From Candidatus Kapaibacterium sp. (lineage in GTDB: Bacteria > Bacteroidota > Ignavibacteria > Palsa-1295): DNA of 34,455 bases. Location of the stretch: assembly GCA_017882165.1 (NCBI GenBank), contig JADGPZ010000014.1, positions 1 through 34,455 of the forward strand, read 5' to 3'. Shown piece by piece: positions 1 to 8,722 of the stretch. The number at the start of each line of letters is the position of its first letter. Position 1 is the first letter of the stretch. Made by a program: the position numbers and the translations under genes. The notes beneath the pieces are model-generated. The model saw only the letters and a list, made by a program, of their open reading frames with translations. It was not told the origin of the DNA and ran no database searches.

Positions 1-2
1 TA

Positions 3-1019
3 ACCAATGCCAGCATTGGCGATCCGTCCTTTGGCTCGCGCGATGCGGGTTACGCCCTTGGCGGCGGTTGTGTCCTGGCTACCACCGATTGCGGAATCCA
101 TTGGAAAGCAGACACGATCCCGCAGCCCACGGTAAGTCCATATCCTGATTGCAAGGTCTATGAGGGCTCGCCGAAACAAGTATTCGCGCTCGATGCGCTC
201 CACGCTTTCGTCACCCTGCGTGTCGCGGACACTTTGATTGTGCAGCCTGGAAAGTCTTTTTATTATGGGGAGAAAATACACTATACGGTCTATCAGACGA
301 CCGATGGTGGCGCCTCGTGGACCGAACTCAGTAATCTTCCCGTCATCCACGCTCTGGGCGCGATCTATTTCCGCAGTGCTTCGGTGGGATTCCTTACGTG
401 CGACAGCGGCCGGATTTACCGGACATCGGACGGCGGACAAAATTGGGCGGTCGAACAACTCGCATCGATCAGTCATGGATTTGGGGACATCAAATTCCTG
501 AACGACCGCGTCGGATTTCTAACGGTCGATTCCGCAGCCGTGCTCGAAACGACCGACGAAGGTTTGACTTGGACGTGGATTCCCATTCCGACGAATCGCG
601 AGGAAGTCTCGATGACGACCGCGAGTATCTGCTTCCCCGATCCAACGACCATCCTCGTTTCGGAAGTGCGGACGATGTATCTCGTGCCTGCTGTGTATGA
701 GTTCGGATTCTATCGCGCGAAGATCCCGGCAAGCGCGGCCTCCGTCGCAGAGCACAAGCCGGGGGCCGATCCGAATGCGCTTTCGATCTCGACCTATCCG
801 AATCCCGCGCGCGATGCCGTTCGCGTCCAGGTTGCGATGCGCGCTCCGGCTCCGATGCGAGTCGATCTCCTCGACATTCTCGGGAAGACGGTCTATTCGT
901 GCGCGGAAACGAATGCGGATTTCACGCTCGATGTCGCATCGTTACCCGATGGAGTCTATACGTTACGCTGCGCAGCGGGCGGCGAGTCTGCGACGGCACC
1001 ATTCACCCTTGCGCGTTAA
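3..1019 (+). CDS. Secreted YCF48/BNR-repeat protein with T9SS sorting domain (5' truncated)
   Basis: The frame is open from base 3 with no stop, so the gene begins upstream of the window; 338 residues are visible. Several Asp-box/YCF48-type blades are seen (TTDCGIHW, TTDGGASWTEL, TSDGGQNW, TTDEGLTWTW), which indicates a WD-like beta-propeller as in photosynthesis-assembly YCF48 and BNR proteins. The last ~80 residues carry STYPNPARDAV, then DLLDILGKTVY and LPDGVYTLRCAAGG, the pattern of a T9SS type A C-terminal sorting domain. The protein is therefore predicted to be exported across the outer membrane and released or attached at the surface. The substrate is unknown. Only 4 nt separate its stop from the next gene, so the two are probably co-transcribed. 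The TTG at 234 sits inside a propeller blade and is not a real start. Confidence 0.85.
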   Translation, partial: TNASIGDPSFGSRDAGYALGGGCVLATTDCGIHWKADTIPQPTVSPYPDCKVYEGSPKQVFALDALHAFVTLRVADTLIVQPGKSFYYGEKIHYTVYQTTDGGASWTELSNLPVIHALGAIYFRSASVGFLTCDSGRIYRTSDGGQNWAVEQLASISHGFGDIKFLNDRVGFLTVDSAAVLETTDEGLTWTWIPIPTNREEVSMTTASICFPDPTTILVSEVRTMYLVPAVYEFGFYRAKIPASAASVAEHKPGADPNALSISTYPNPARDAVRVQVAMRAPAPMRVDLLDILGKTVYSCAETNADFTLDVASLPDGVYTLRCAAGGESATAPFTLAR

Positions 1020-1023
1020 GCAC

Positions 1024-4000
1024 ATGAAACACGCGAACACCGGAATATTCCTGCTACTGCTTCTCGCTTCGAGCACAAAGGCGCAAGTTCCCCGCTTCGA
1101 AGAGAATAGAGGGCAGTGGGACGCATGCGCAAAGTACCTGCTACGCTCGGGCAACGTGAATCTCTGGATCACCGACTCGGGGATGGTCTATGATCTCCAC
1201 AGCATTCAGCACTCTGAGCCAACACTGTCATTCCCGCGAACGCGGGAATCCAGGTTTCGTGAGGTTTATCGTATGGGTCTGGATTCCCGGCTCGCGCCCA
1301 CGCTTCGCGGGAATGACAATTACGAGCACGCAAGCGGACACGATTCGATCACAAGAATCGGCCACGTTGTCCGTATGTCCTTCTTGCACACTGGAGAGCC
1401 ACGCGTAGTTGCTTCCGAAGCGGAGTCGGGCACGACGAATTATTTCATCGGCAGCGATCCAAAGAAGTGGGCAACCGGCGTTCGCTCGTTCCAGGGTGTA
1501 ACGGTTCAGAACCTCTATCCTGGTATCGACGCCGTATTCTCTCTCGATCGTGGCGAACCTCGCTATGATCTGGTGATCGAACCGGGTTCCGATCCCTCGC
1601 AGATCGAAATGGCGATCGACGGCGCGGATAGCATTGCACTGGCCGGTCCGAACACGCTCGTAATAAGAACTTCGATGGGCAATATCGAAGAGCATGCGTT
1701 GCTTGCCTATCAGGATGCGGACGGCGTGCGCCGGCCCGTTGAGTGTGCATTCCAAATCTCGGACGGAAATCGGATTTCATTTCACGTTGGTGTGTTCGAT
1801 CGTTCCAAGCGGCTCGTGATCGACCCGCTCATTTACTCGACGTACCTCGGTGGTTCCGCTCACAGCTACGGCAGTGCAATCGCCGTCGATCGATCGGGCA
1901 ATGCGTTCGTCACCGGCACAACGTACGCGACAGACTTTCCCGTAACTGCCGGAGCGTATCAGTCATCCAATAATGGCGCGCCGGGATACAACGTGTTTAT
2001 CACGAAGCTCAATCGAGGTGGGACTAATGTGCTCTACTCGACCTATCTCGGAGGTTCGGAAGGAAACTGGGGCGATGCGGGCACCGGGATTGCTATCGAC
2101 ACGGCGGGCAATGCCTACGTGACTGGCTTCACGAATTCAACGGACTTTCCGACAACGCCAGGAGCACTTCAAAGAAGGAGCAAATCTACCACTTACAATT
2201 ACGGCAATGCCTTCGTCGCAAAACTAAATGCGACCGGCACCGCGCTGCTCTACTCGACATACTTAGGCGGATCGGATGGCTATTTCGATGGCGATGGCGA
2301 AACCGCGTCCGGCATCGCGGTTGATTCGATTGGAGAAGCGTATGTGATTGGCACCAGTTCGTCTTCTGATTTTCCCACCACGAAGGGGGCATTTCAGACC
2401 AAGAATCCCGCGTTCTCATACAACATTGAAAGTGATGGCCGGTCGGCGTTCGTCACGAAGCTGAATGCGCGGGGTAACGGACTGATCTATTCGACCTATC
2501 TTGGTGGCTCGAAGTCCCCTCCACCGTCTCTGCCGGGACTTGCGCCGAGCGGGGGAGCAGCCATCGCGCTGGACAGATCTGGTAATGCGTTCGTGACCGG
2601 ATGGACCGCCGCGATCGACTTCCCAGTCACTCCGGGGGCCTATCGAACTTCGAACGGTAGCGATGAAGTGCTTGCGTTTGTAACGAAGCTCAATGCGTCA
2701 GGAACGGGCCTTGTTTATTCCACCTATTTGGGTGGTTCGGGCTACAAAAACACCACCGAGGGCGATGTGCCTTCGGGTATTGCAATCGATTCCGTTGGAG
2801 AAGCTTTCGTCACGGGCGGGACCGAGTCCTCTGATTTTCCGGTCACACCTGGCGCCTTCCAATCCACCAATCACGCGCTCTCGAATGCGTTCGTCACGAA
2901 GCTGAATGCAGCGGGGACCGCGCTCGTCTATTCGACCTATCTTGGCGGATCGGGCCATGACGCCGCGAGCAGCATCGCGATCGACCGCGCGGGAAATGCC
3001 TTGATTGCGGGCTCCACATCATCGAGTGATTTTCCCGTCGTTCCGGGCGTCATCGAGTTCTTCAATCCTAACAAGGGATATCGATCTGGCTTTATCACCA
3101 AAATCAACACGACCGGATCGTCACTCATCTACTCAACGTATTTGGGTGGCTCTGGATACGATCAGGCAACCAGTATCGCCGTCGATTCTGGTGGTAGCGT
3201 CTTTGTAACGGGTGCGGCGGGTTCCCCGGATTTTCCGATCACTGCGGGCGCATTTCAAACGACCACTCCCGATCTACACGGAAGCGCCTTCGTCACCAAA
3301 CTCTCGCCGCTAACATTGTATCTTGTCGCCGATTCATTGCATGATCTCGGTGTGGGTTCGCTCTGCCGCGTTGTCGATACCACGATCACGCTCACCAATG
3401 CCGGCACGGACACACTGCTCATCAAACACATTGAACTCACGGGCCGAGGGTATGCGATGGCTCCGCAGCAAGACTCCGTGCTGCTCCTTCCGGGCGCGAC
3501 GAGGACTGTTATACTCGAGTACCATCCGATCCTTGTCGGCTCCGACACTGCCATCCTCACGGTTGCGACCAACGCCGCCAACGATAGCATGATGACGATC
3601 CAGTTTGTGGCAAGGACTGGAACGACACCATTACTGCACGTTCTGTCTGCACTCACAAAGATAAGCGTGGCAGCATCGGACACAACGACGCTGCTGCTGA
3701 GTCCAGACATTGCCGTCTCCAACCTCGGCTTGAACTCACTCGAGTTTACCATCCATTGGAATAGCGATCTGTTGACGCCAATTAGCATCACAAGCGCGGT
3801 GCCGGGCGCGAATTTGAGTATAACATCGACGACGACGGACGACCTGACAAGCCTGCACCTTACACTTACGGGTACAAACATGACGCTTGATCCGAGCCAG
3901 CCGATCGCTCAGATTGTCTATCAAGCGTCCATCGCTGATTCTGCATCGTCACAAATCATGGTCGGCAATCCCGTCTTGAATGGTGGGGCCGATTCGTCGT

Positions 4001-4344
4001 ATGCGCGTTGTACGCTGGCTGCCAGCGGTAGCTCGACGATGTTCTCGCTACAATTCGGTTGCCGCGATTCTCTGATGATGGAGGCGCTCAATCAATCGCT
4101 CCGGTTTGACATCGTTGGTATTTATCCTGATCCGGCATCGTCGTTTGTGCGTGTCGAATCCAACTTCTCCGGCCCAGCATCTTTCGAACTCTTCGATCCG
4201 CTCGGCAGGCCTGTCTCATCACAGCCATTGCTTTCGGCTGGTGATTTCATTTTTGACACACACCTGTTGCCAGATGGAGTCTATACTGTCGTCGCAAAGA
4301 GCAATGGGCAGGCAGTGCGCGGTCATTTCGTGATCGGACGGTAG
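1024..4344 (+). CDS. SBBP beta-propeller T9SS cargo protein, 1106 aa
   Basis: The ATG at 1024 gives a clean signal peptide (MKHANTGIFLLLLLASSTKA, then QVPRFEENRGQWD). The frame is open upstream to 697, but that part overlaps the preceding gene and is rejected. Residues ~20-265 match the N-terminal domain usual in SBBP proteins (FEENRGQWD...). Residues ~270-760 hold seven SBBP units, each with YSTYLGGS, an AIAVDSxGNAFVTG stretch, DFPxTxGAxQ and FVTKLN, enough for a closed seven-bladed propeller. An ASPM/Hydin-like Ig domain (~765-865), a cohesin-like domain (~870-1005) and a T9SS sorting domain (VGIYPDPASS, LLPDGVYTVVAKSNG) follow. Residues ~68-99 are encoded by an inserted palindromic element (see repeat). 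It is probably a large surface or secreted protein; no ligand or enzymatic residues are recognisable. Confidence 0.92.
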   Translation: MKHANTGIFLLLLLASSTKAQVPRFEENRGQWDACAKYLLRSGNVNLWITDSGMVYDLHSIQHSEPTLSFPRTRESRFREVYRMGLDSRLAPTLRGNDNYEHASGHDSITRIGHVVRMSFLHTGEPRVVASEAESGTTNYFIGSDPKKWATGVRSFQGVTVQNLYPGIDAVFSLDRGEPRYDLVIEPGSDPSQIEMAIDGADSIALAGPNTLVIRTSMGNIEEHALLAYQDADGVRRPVECAFQISDGNRISFHVGVFDRSKRLVIDPLIYSTYLGGSAHSYGSAIAVDRSGNAFVTGTTYATDFPVTAGAYQSSNNGAPGYNVFITKLNRGGTNVLYSTYLGGSEGNWGDAGTGIAIDTAGNAYVTGFTNSTDFPTTPGALQRRSKSTTYNYGNAFVAKLNATGTALLYSTYLGGSDGYFDGDGETASGIAVDSIGEAYVIGTSSSSDFPTTKGAFQTKNPAFSYNIESDGRSAFVTKLNARGNGLIYSTYLGGSKSPPPSLPGLAPSGGAAIALDRSGNAFVTGWTAAIDFPVTPGAYRTSNGSDEVLAFVTKLNASGTGLVYSTYLGGSGYKNTTEGDVPSGIAIDSVGEAFVTGGTESSDFPVTPGAFQSTNHALSNAFVTKLNAAGTALVYSTYLGGSGHDAASSIAIDRAGNALIAGSTSSSDFPVVPGVIEFFNPNKGYRSGFITKINTTGSSLIYSTYLGGSGYDQATSIAVDSGGSVFVTGAAGSPDFPITAGAFQTTTPDLHGSAFVTKLSPLTLYLVADSLHDLGVGSLCRVVDTTITLTNAGTDTLLIKHIELTGRGYAMAPQQDSVLLLPGATRTVILEYHPILVGSDTAILTVATNAANDSMMTIQFVARTGTTPLLHVLSALTKISVAASDTTTLLLSPDIAVSNLGLNSLEFTIHWNSDLLTPISITSAVPGANLSITSTTTDDLTSLHLTLTGTNMTLDPSQPIAQIVYQASIADSASSQIMVGNPVLNGGADSSYARCTLAASGSSTMFSLQFGCRDSLMMEALNQSLRFDIVGIYPDPASSFVRVESNFSGPASFELFDPLGRPVSSQPLLSAGDFIFDTHLLPDGVYTVVAKSNGQAVRGHFVIGR
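1226..1318. repeat. In-frame double-palindrome (REP/RPE-like) element inside the SBBP gene
   Basis: The left arm 1226-1253 begins TGTCATTCCCGCGAA and ends GGGAATCCAG. The right arm 1279-1318 is its inverse, starting CTGGATTCCCG and ending CGCGGGAATGACA. The left arm is itself a hairpin (ATTCCCGCG, AA loop, CGCGGGAAT). The element spans 93 bp, a multiple of three, and is read through without a stop as the Arg-rich peptide FPRTRESRF...LDSRLAPTLRGND. The flanking protein sequence is the poorly conserved N-terminal domain. Repeats with the TCATTCCCGCGAAxGCGGGAATCCAG-like consensus are known in many bacterial genomes as extragenic palindromes, and in-gene insertion resembles Rickettsia palindromic elements. 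The family assignment is inference. Confidence 0.88.
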
Positions 4345-4396
4345 AAGTCCCGCACGTCTGTACCTTTTGGTGCCGTGAAGTGTTGGCATTAAACCG

Positions 4397-6115
4397 ATGA
4401 AACGCTCCGGTTTTTTGGTCATTGCGGTTTTGCTTTCTCTCGCACTTCCCACTCGCGCGACGTGGAACCAGCTTGCCCAATTCAACTCGAAACTCTCCTG
4501 CGGATTCTTCTTCGATGCGCAGCACGGTCTCATCGGCAGCGGTTATCGGTTCGACTTCTCGTCACCTGCCAAGATCTACCTTACGAACGACGGCGGAGCA
4601 AACTGGAGCACGGCAAACACTCCGGTGGAGTCTGGAGCCGTGACCTCCATTAGCATGATCGATCGGATGAGGGGCTATGCCTCGATCTTCGGGTTGTCGC
4701 AGTCGCTCTGGGTCACAACGGACGGCGGCCAGGACTGGAGCGACCTTTCGCCCGCTGGCTTCGATCGCGCAACAAGCGTTTTTGCAAATGCGAATATCAT
4801 AGCGCTGACGACGTGGTCGGATCTGAACGGCATTTCCACCGATGGCGGCATGACGTGGCGGGCCGGAGTTCTCGGCGCTGGGCATACAAATATGGTTACG
4901 TTTGCGAATGCGACGCATGGCGTTACGATCATGCGCTCAGCGGATCCGCCCTATTCCACGACCGACGGTGGCGCGACGTGGCTCCAACCCGCTGGCATCG
5001 TTCCGGAAGCATGGTCTATCTTTGCGGATACCCTGGCGGGTGCATATTATCTGGCGAATGAAGGAGACATGCTTAGTCCGCTTCGCTCGATCCTTCGCTC
5101 GATCGACAACGGCATGACGTGGAATGCACTTTATACATTTGCCGATCCGCAGCTTTCGCTAACCGGTCACATAACTGGCGCTGCTGGCCGCCTCTATATC
5201 CAGACCGTCACTGGCTCGTCCGGACTCTATCGCTCCAATGACGGCGGGACGTCGTGGATTCCGATCGGTGGGCCATTTGGCGCACGCGATATGCGGTTTG
5301 TGACCGCCGGCTGCAATGGCGGGGTGATCTATGCGTTCGATGATAGCGGAGGCATCTGGCAGACGACCGATGGCGGTGATGGCACGCTTGAGGACGCAAA
5401 AATGTGGACCGAGTTGCATCCCGCAAATATCTCGACTCCAGCAGGAGACACAATTTCTATTCCAATTTATCTTTCGACCAACGCGACAAAACCAATCGAG
5501 ATTACCGGTCGTGCAAACGACACGATCATTTTTATCCTGAATACCGATTTTCTCACGCCCGTTGGGCTCGACTCCACTCTTTCACCACTCATCCTCCGCA
5601 GTCTCGATATGTCAGGCGATACCGTGCGGCTCATTGTCGATGCTTCCGGAATTATCGTTATGAATGGGGGCAAGGTTAATACCAAGCTCGGAAATCTTCG
5701 TTTTGTCGTGAGAGTAGCGCCCGTGCTATCGTGTAATATCACACTTGCCTCGAGTTCGATTGCCGTCAATTACTCCGGCTGTTCGCCTTCGGCGATCACG
5801 AACGACTCCGTCCTTGTCACGCTTGCGCCCCGCTGCGGAGACTCGCTGCTTTGGATGTTGTTGCGGATGGGTGAGTTGGAACTTCGCATCAATCCAAATC
5901 CTGCCGCAACATATATCCACTGCGAACTCACTGGTCACGGTGAAGGTGCGGCAACTATAACGATTCTCGATCGACTCGGCCGAACGGTGATGACACAAGA
6001 GGCTGATCGCCGTGAAGTTACGTTGGATGCGCGGTTGCTTTCGGCTGGAATCTACGGTGTCGTTGTTCGGCTTGATGGGTGTATCGCGAGGGGGAAATTC
6101 GTCGTGGATCGGTAA
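4397..6115 (+). CDS. Secreted YCF48/BNR propeller protein with cohesin-like and T9SS sorting domains
   Basis: Starts at ATG 4397 with signal peptide MKRSGFLVIAVLLSLALPTRA. Residues ~25-330 contain repeated Asp-box blades (LTNDGGANWS, TTDGGQDWSDL, STDGGMTWR, TTDGGATWLQ, SNDGGTSWIP, TTDGGDGTLED). Residues ~340-470 form an Ig/cohesin-like sandwich (FILNTDFLTPVGLDS...), followed by a linker with LAPRCGDSLLWMLL, RINPNPAAT and a terminal T9SS sorting domain ending in LSAGIYGVVVRLDG. The N-terminal third is strikingly like the 1150-aa protein at 12702 (both have SxxCGFFFDxxHGLxGSG and GYASIF), so the two are paralogues with different accessory modules. It lies 52 nt after the SBBP gene and could belong to the same transcription unit. 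Exported location is well supported; the ligand is unknown. Confidence 0.9.
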   Translation: MKRSGFLVIAVLLSLALPTRATWNQLAQFNSKLSCGFFFDAQHGLIGSGYRFDFSSPAKIYLTNDGGANWSTANTPVESGAVTSISMIDRMRGYASIFGLSQSLWVTTDGGQDWSDLSPAGFDRATSVFANANIIALTTWSDLNGISTDGGMTWRAGVLGAGHTNMVTFANATHGVTIMRSADPPYSTTDGGATWLQPAGIVPEAWSIFADTLAGAYYLANEGDMLSPLRSILRSIDNGMTWNALYTFADPQLSLTGHITGAAGRLYIQTVTGSSGLYRSNDGGTSWIPIGGPFGARDMRFVTAGCNGGVIYAFDDSGGIWQTTDGGDGTLEDAKMWTELHPANISTPAGDTISIPIYLSTNATKPIEITGRANDTIIFILNTDFLTPVGLDSTLSPLILRSLDMSGDTVRLIVDASGIIVMNGGKVNTKLGNLRFVVRVAPVLSCNITLASSSIAVNYSGCSPSAITNDSVLVTLAPRCGDSLLWMLLRMGELELRINPNPAATYIHCELTGHGEGAATITILDRLGRTVMTQEADRREVTLDARLLSAGIYGVVVRLDGCIARGKFVVDR

Positions 6116-6117
6116 GC

Positions 6118-6171
6118 AATCCATCCCAAAAATCCCAATAATCTCGGAAATCCCGGTTCAGACGGTTATCT
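6118..6171. repeat. 9-nt phased repeat before glycosyltransferase start
   Basis: Six consecutive nonamers can be read from 6118: AATCCATCC, CAAAAATCC, CAATAATCT, CGGAAATCC, CGGTTCAGA, CGGTTATCT. They are degenerate but share a C-(A/G)-(A/G)-x-x-A/T-TC-C/T pattern. The run fills the intergenic gap between the stop of the YCF48 gene and the glycosyltransferase start, ending 8 nt before its ATG. No other promoter-like feature is visible in the gap. Confidence 0.6.
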
Positions 6172-6179
6172 TTGTATGA

Positions 6180-7520
6180 ATGAATATCGACCTCCTCGAA
6201 CCGGGCGCCGCGCCGGGACTCAATGTGCTCGTCATTGCCTACTACTTCCCGCCGATGGGACTCAGCGGCGTGCAGCGGACTCTCAAGTTCGTCAAGTACC
6301 TGACGCAGTTCGGCTGGCGGCCCATCGTACTGACGGCCGGTGATGCGCCATACTACGCGCACGATCCCTCGCTGATGGCAGAGATCGAGCCGCTGATCGA
6401 GAAGGATTACATCCGGATTGTCCGGACTGCGGAGAGTGGCGCACCTGCTCCGAAGTTGGCGAAGAAAGATGGTCAGAAGCTGAAGCTTCCCAGCGCCCGC
6501 TGGCAGCGCATTCGCACGAAGCTCATGCAGACGGTCTATCAACCCGATAGCCGCATCAAATGGATGAAACCGGCGCTGGTAGCAGCCGAGGAAATCTTTA
6601 AGTCCGAGCGCATCGACGCGATCTTTACGACCGCGCCGCCCTATACCGATTTCCTCATTGCCCGCGAGTTACATGAGAGGCACAACGTGCCGGTCCTCAT
6701 GGACTATCGCGACGCCTGGGTCTCGAATCCCGTGCTCAACTTCTACGCAACGCCATTTCATAAGGCGTATGCCCGAAAGCTCGAAGATGCGTGTCTCCGC
6801 GCATCGAGCGCAATCACAGTGGCGAGCCGCCGCATGAAGGAAGTCTTGCTCCGCGATTACAACTTTCTGAGCCACGAGGATGTCGCAATCATTTCGCACG
6901 GCTACGACCCGGAAGACTTGCGCGATGCAATGCCATTGGTCGATAAGTATCGTTCGCCGGAGAAATTCCGTCTGACCTATGGCGGCGCTTTTTATGTTGG
7001 CCGGACACCGGTGCCGATGTTCGAAGCGGCGCGTCTGGCCATCGAGCGCGAGCCAGCCCTGGGAAAAGATTTGGAGCTGGTATTCGCCGGAATTCTCCAG
7101 CGCGAGTATATCCGCGCCGCCGAAAAACTGGGGCTTGCCAGTATAGTCCGCTCGACCGGCTATTTGCCGCACGTCGAAGATCTTGCGCTGCTGCTTTCGA
7201 GTGATGTGCTGTGGATGACGATGTCGGACGACCTAAGTGCTCCCGGTAAGCTCTATGAGTATCTCGGCACTGGCAAACCGATCCTGGGGCTCGTGCCAGA
7301 GCAGAGCGAGGCGGAAAAGATATTGCGCGATTACGGCGCCGGCATCACCGTGCGTCCACGGGATGTCACGGCGATCAGCGGTGCGCTCATCGAACTCCAC
7401 CGGGCGTGGCGCAAGAGGACGCTACCGCACAACATCAACCAGCAGATGGTGCAAGCCTTCGACCGCCGGACGCTCACGAAGGAACTCGCGCGGCAACTGG
7501 GTCTTATGCTTGACCGATAA
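6180..7520 (+). CDS. Glycosyltransferase, family 4-like (GT-B fold)
   Basis: 446 aa. Probably transfers a sugar from a nucleotide-activated donor in cell-envelope polysaccharide or glycolipid synthesis at the cytoplasmic face of the inner membrane. The N-terminal Rossmann half begins NVLVIAYYFPPMGLSGVQR (residues 15-33), the usual GT4 acceptor-side motif with a glycine-rich loop. The C-terminal half has GGAFYVGRTPVPMFEAA and the donor-binding helix with SAPGKLYEYLGTGKPILG and EQSEAEKILRDYGAGI, corresponding to the E-x7-E region of GT4 enzymes. Start ATG 6180 is chosen because the conserved fold begins 15 residues later; there is no ribosome-binding site and a phased repeat lies just upstream. 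The 3' end overlaps the convergent aminotransferase gene by 17 bp. Donor and acceptor cannot be told from sequence. Confidence 0.88.
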   Translation: MNIDLLEPGAAPGLNVLVIAYYFPPMGLSGVQRTLKFVKYLTQFGWRPIVLTAGDAPYYAHDPSLMAEIEPLIEKDYIRIVRTAESGAPAPKLAKKDGQKLKLPSARWQRIRTKLMQTVYQPDSRIKWMKPALVAAEEIFKSERIDAIFTTAPPYTDFLIARELHERHNVPVLMDYRDAWVSNPVLNFYATPFHKAYARKLEDACLRASSAITVASRRMKEVLLRDYNFLSHEDVAIISHGYDPEDLRDAMPLVDKYRSPEKFRLTYGGAFYVGRTPVPMFEAARLAIEREPALGKDLELVFAGILQREYIRAAEKLGLASIVRSTGYLPHVEDLALLLSSDVLWMTMSDDLSAPGKLYEYLGTGKPILGLVPEQSEAEKILRDYGAGITVRPRDVTAISGALIELHRAWRKRTLPHNINQQMVQAFDRRTLTKELARQLGLMLDR

Positions 7521-8688
7521 GCCCGACCGCGCTTTCGATTGCGTTGGCGAGTTCCTCCGAGTGCTTCCGTTCGAAGATCAGCGGTGGCAGCATCCGCAGC
7601 ACTTCGCCGGCAGTGACATTCGTGATGATCTGCTTCCCGAAGAGATGCTGCTGGACTTGCTTGGCATTCGCGGCGAACTCGATGCCGAGCATCAACCCAC
7701 GTCCACGGACGTCGCGAATCAGCGCCGGATATTTCTGCTTGAGCGATTCGAAACGCGACTTCAGGTAGTTGCCTTCGCGTGCGGCGTTCTCCATGTAGGT
7801 CTTCTTGACGAGATCGAGCATGACGGCTCCCGCGACGCACGCGAGAGCGTTGCCGCCGAATGTCGTGCCGTGAACTCCAGCCTTCATCACATCAGCGATT
7901 TCTTGGCGAGAGAGGATCGCGCCAAGCGGAAGTCCGCCGCCGATGGCCTTCGCGCACACGACGATGTCGGGCTTCAGTCCAAAATGTTCGTAACCAAAAA
8001 ACTTTCCCGTGCGGCCAATGCCGGACTGAATCTCGTCCGCGATGATGAGAAAGTTGTGCTTTGCACATAGCGTCATGAGCGCCTCAACGAATTCGCGCTC
8101 GATCTCTACGATGCCGCCCTCGCCCTGAATCGGCTCCACTATGACGGCCGCCGTACCGGCAGAGACAGCTTTCTCCAACGAGGCAACGTCATACGGGATA
8201 CAAGAAGCTTCGCCGAGGAATGGACCGAACGTGTCCCGGTACTTTGCTTTGTCCATGACGGAGAGTGGACCATACGTCCGGCCATGGAATCCGTTGGCTA
8301 CACCGATCACTTCAGTCTTTGCACCGTTCGAGAAGTAGCGTCGTGCCAGTTTAATCGCACCTTCGACTGCCTCTGTACCGGAGTTGGTGAAGAACACTCG
8401 CTCGAAGCTGGAAGCCTTCGCAAGTTTCTCCGCCAGCACGACCTGTGGCTCCTGCAGATAGAGATTCGAGAGATGCATGTACTTACCGGCCTGCTCGCAA
8501 ATCGCGGCAACGATGGCCGGATGCGAATGTCCGAGTGCGTTCACGCCAAGTCCGGCAATGGCATCGAGATAGGTCTTGCCTTCATCGGTGTGGATATGCA
8601 CGCCTTCAGCATGCGTCACGGCGCCGATGGGAAGTCGGTCGTATGTCGGAAACAGAGCAGCTTTTTCGCGGTCGAGAAGATTCGTCAT
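7504..8688 (-). CDS. argD: Acetylornithine/succinyldiaminopimelate-type aminotransferase (class III)
   Basis: 394 aa, the normal ArgD length. PLP-dependent aminotransferase of fold type I, class III, expected to convert N-acetylglutamate semialdehyde to N-acetylornithine in arginine synthesis, or the related lysine-pathway step. Visible landmarks: substrate/PLP loop TNSGTEAVEGAIKLAR (residues 101-116), FHGRTYG (134-140), VEPIQGEGG (184-192), the IIADEIQSGIGRTG motif with Asp218 that binds the PLP ring nitrogen, the Schiff-base lysine K247 in CAKAIGGGLPLGA, and HGTTFGGNALAC (273-284). Start ATG 8688 puts the fold at the expected distance. It is the last gene of a run on this strand, 34 nt after lysS. 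ArgD, LysJ and ornithine aminotransferase are close relatives, so the exact substrate remains open. Confidence 0.87.
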   Translation of the reverse strand: MTNLLDREKAALFPTYDRLPIGAVTHAEGVHIHTDEGKTYLDAIAGLGVNALGHSHPAIVAAICEQAGKYMHLSNLYLQEPQVVLAEKLAKASSFERVFFTNSGTEAVEGAIKLARRYFSNGAKTEVIGVANGFHGRTYGPLSVMDKAKYRDTFGPFLGEASCIPYDVASLEKAVSAGTAAVIVEPIQGEGGIVEIEREFVEALMTLCAKHNFLIIADEIQSGIGRTGKFFGYEHFGLKPDIVVCAKAIGGGLPLGAILSRQEIADVMKAGVHGTTFGGNALACVAGAVMLDLVKKTYMENAAREGNYLKSRFESLKQKYPALIRDVRGRGLMLGIEFAANAKQVQQHLFGKQIITNVTAGEVLRMLPPLIFERKHSEELANAIESAVGLIGQA

Positions 8689-8722
8689 GTAGGTGTATCA
8701 AACAAGAATAAAGAATGAAAGG

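Noticed and set aside
697-1023. Upstream extension of the SBBP gene in the same frame
   Set aside because: It overlaps the preceding T9SS gene, reads as Arg/Ser-rich shadow sequence and the signal peptide at 1024 gives a clear start.
3255-3881. 208-aa antisense open frame inside the SBBP gene
   Set aside because: Low-complexity Val/Ser-rich shadow of a well-supported gene; no domain or start signal.
7237-8070. 277-aa open frame antisense to argD
   Set aside because: It spans two real genes (glycosyltransferase and argD) in the wrong frame and resembles no protein family.
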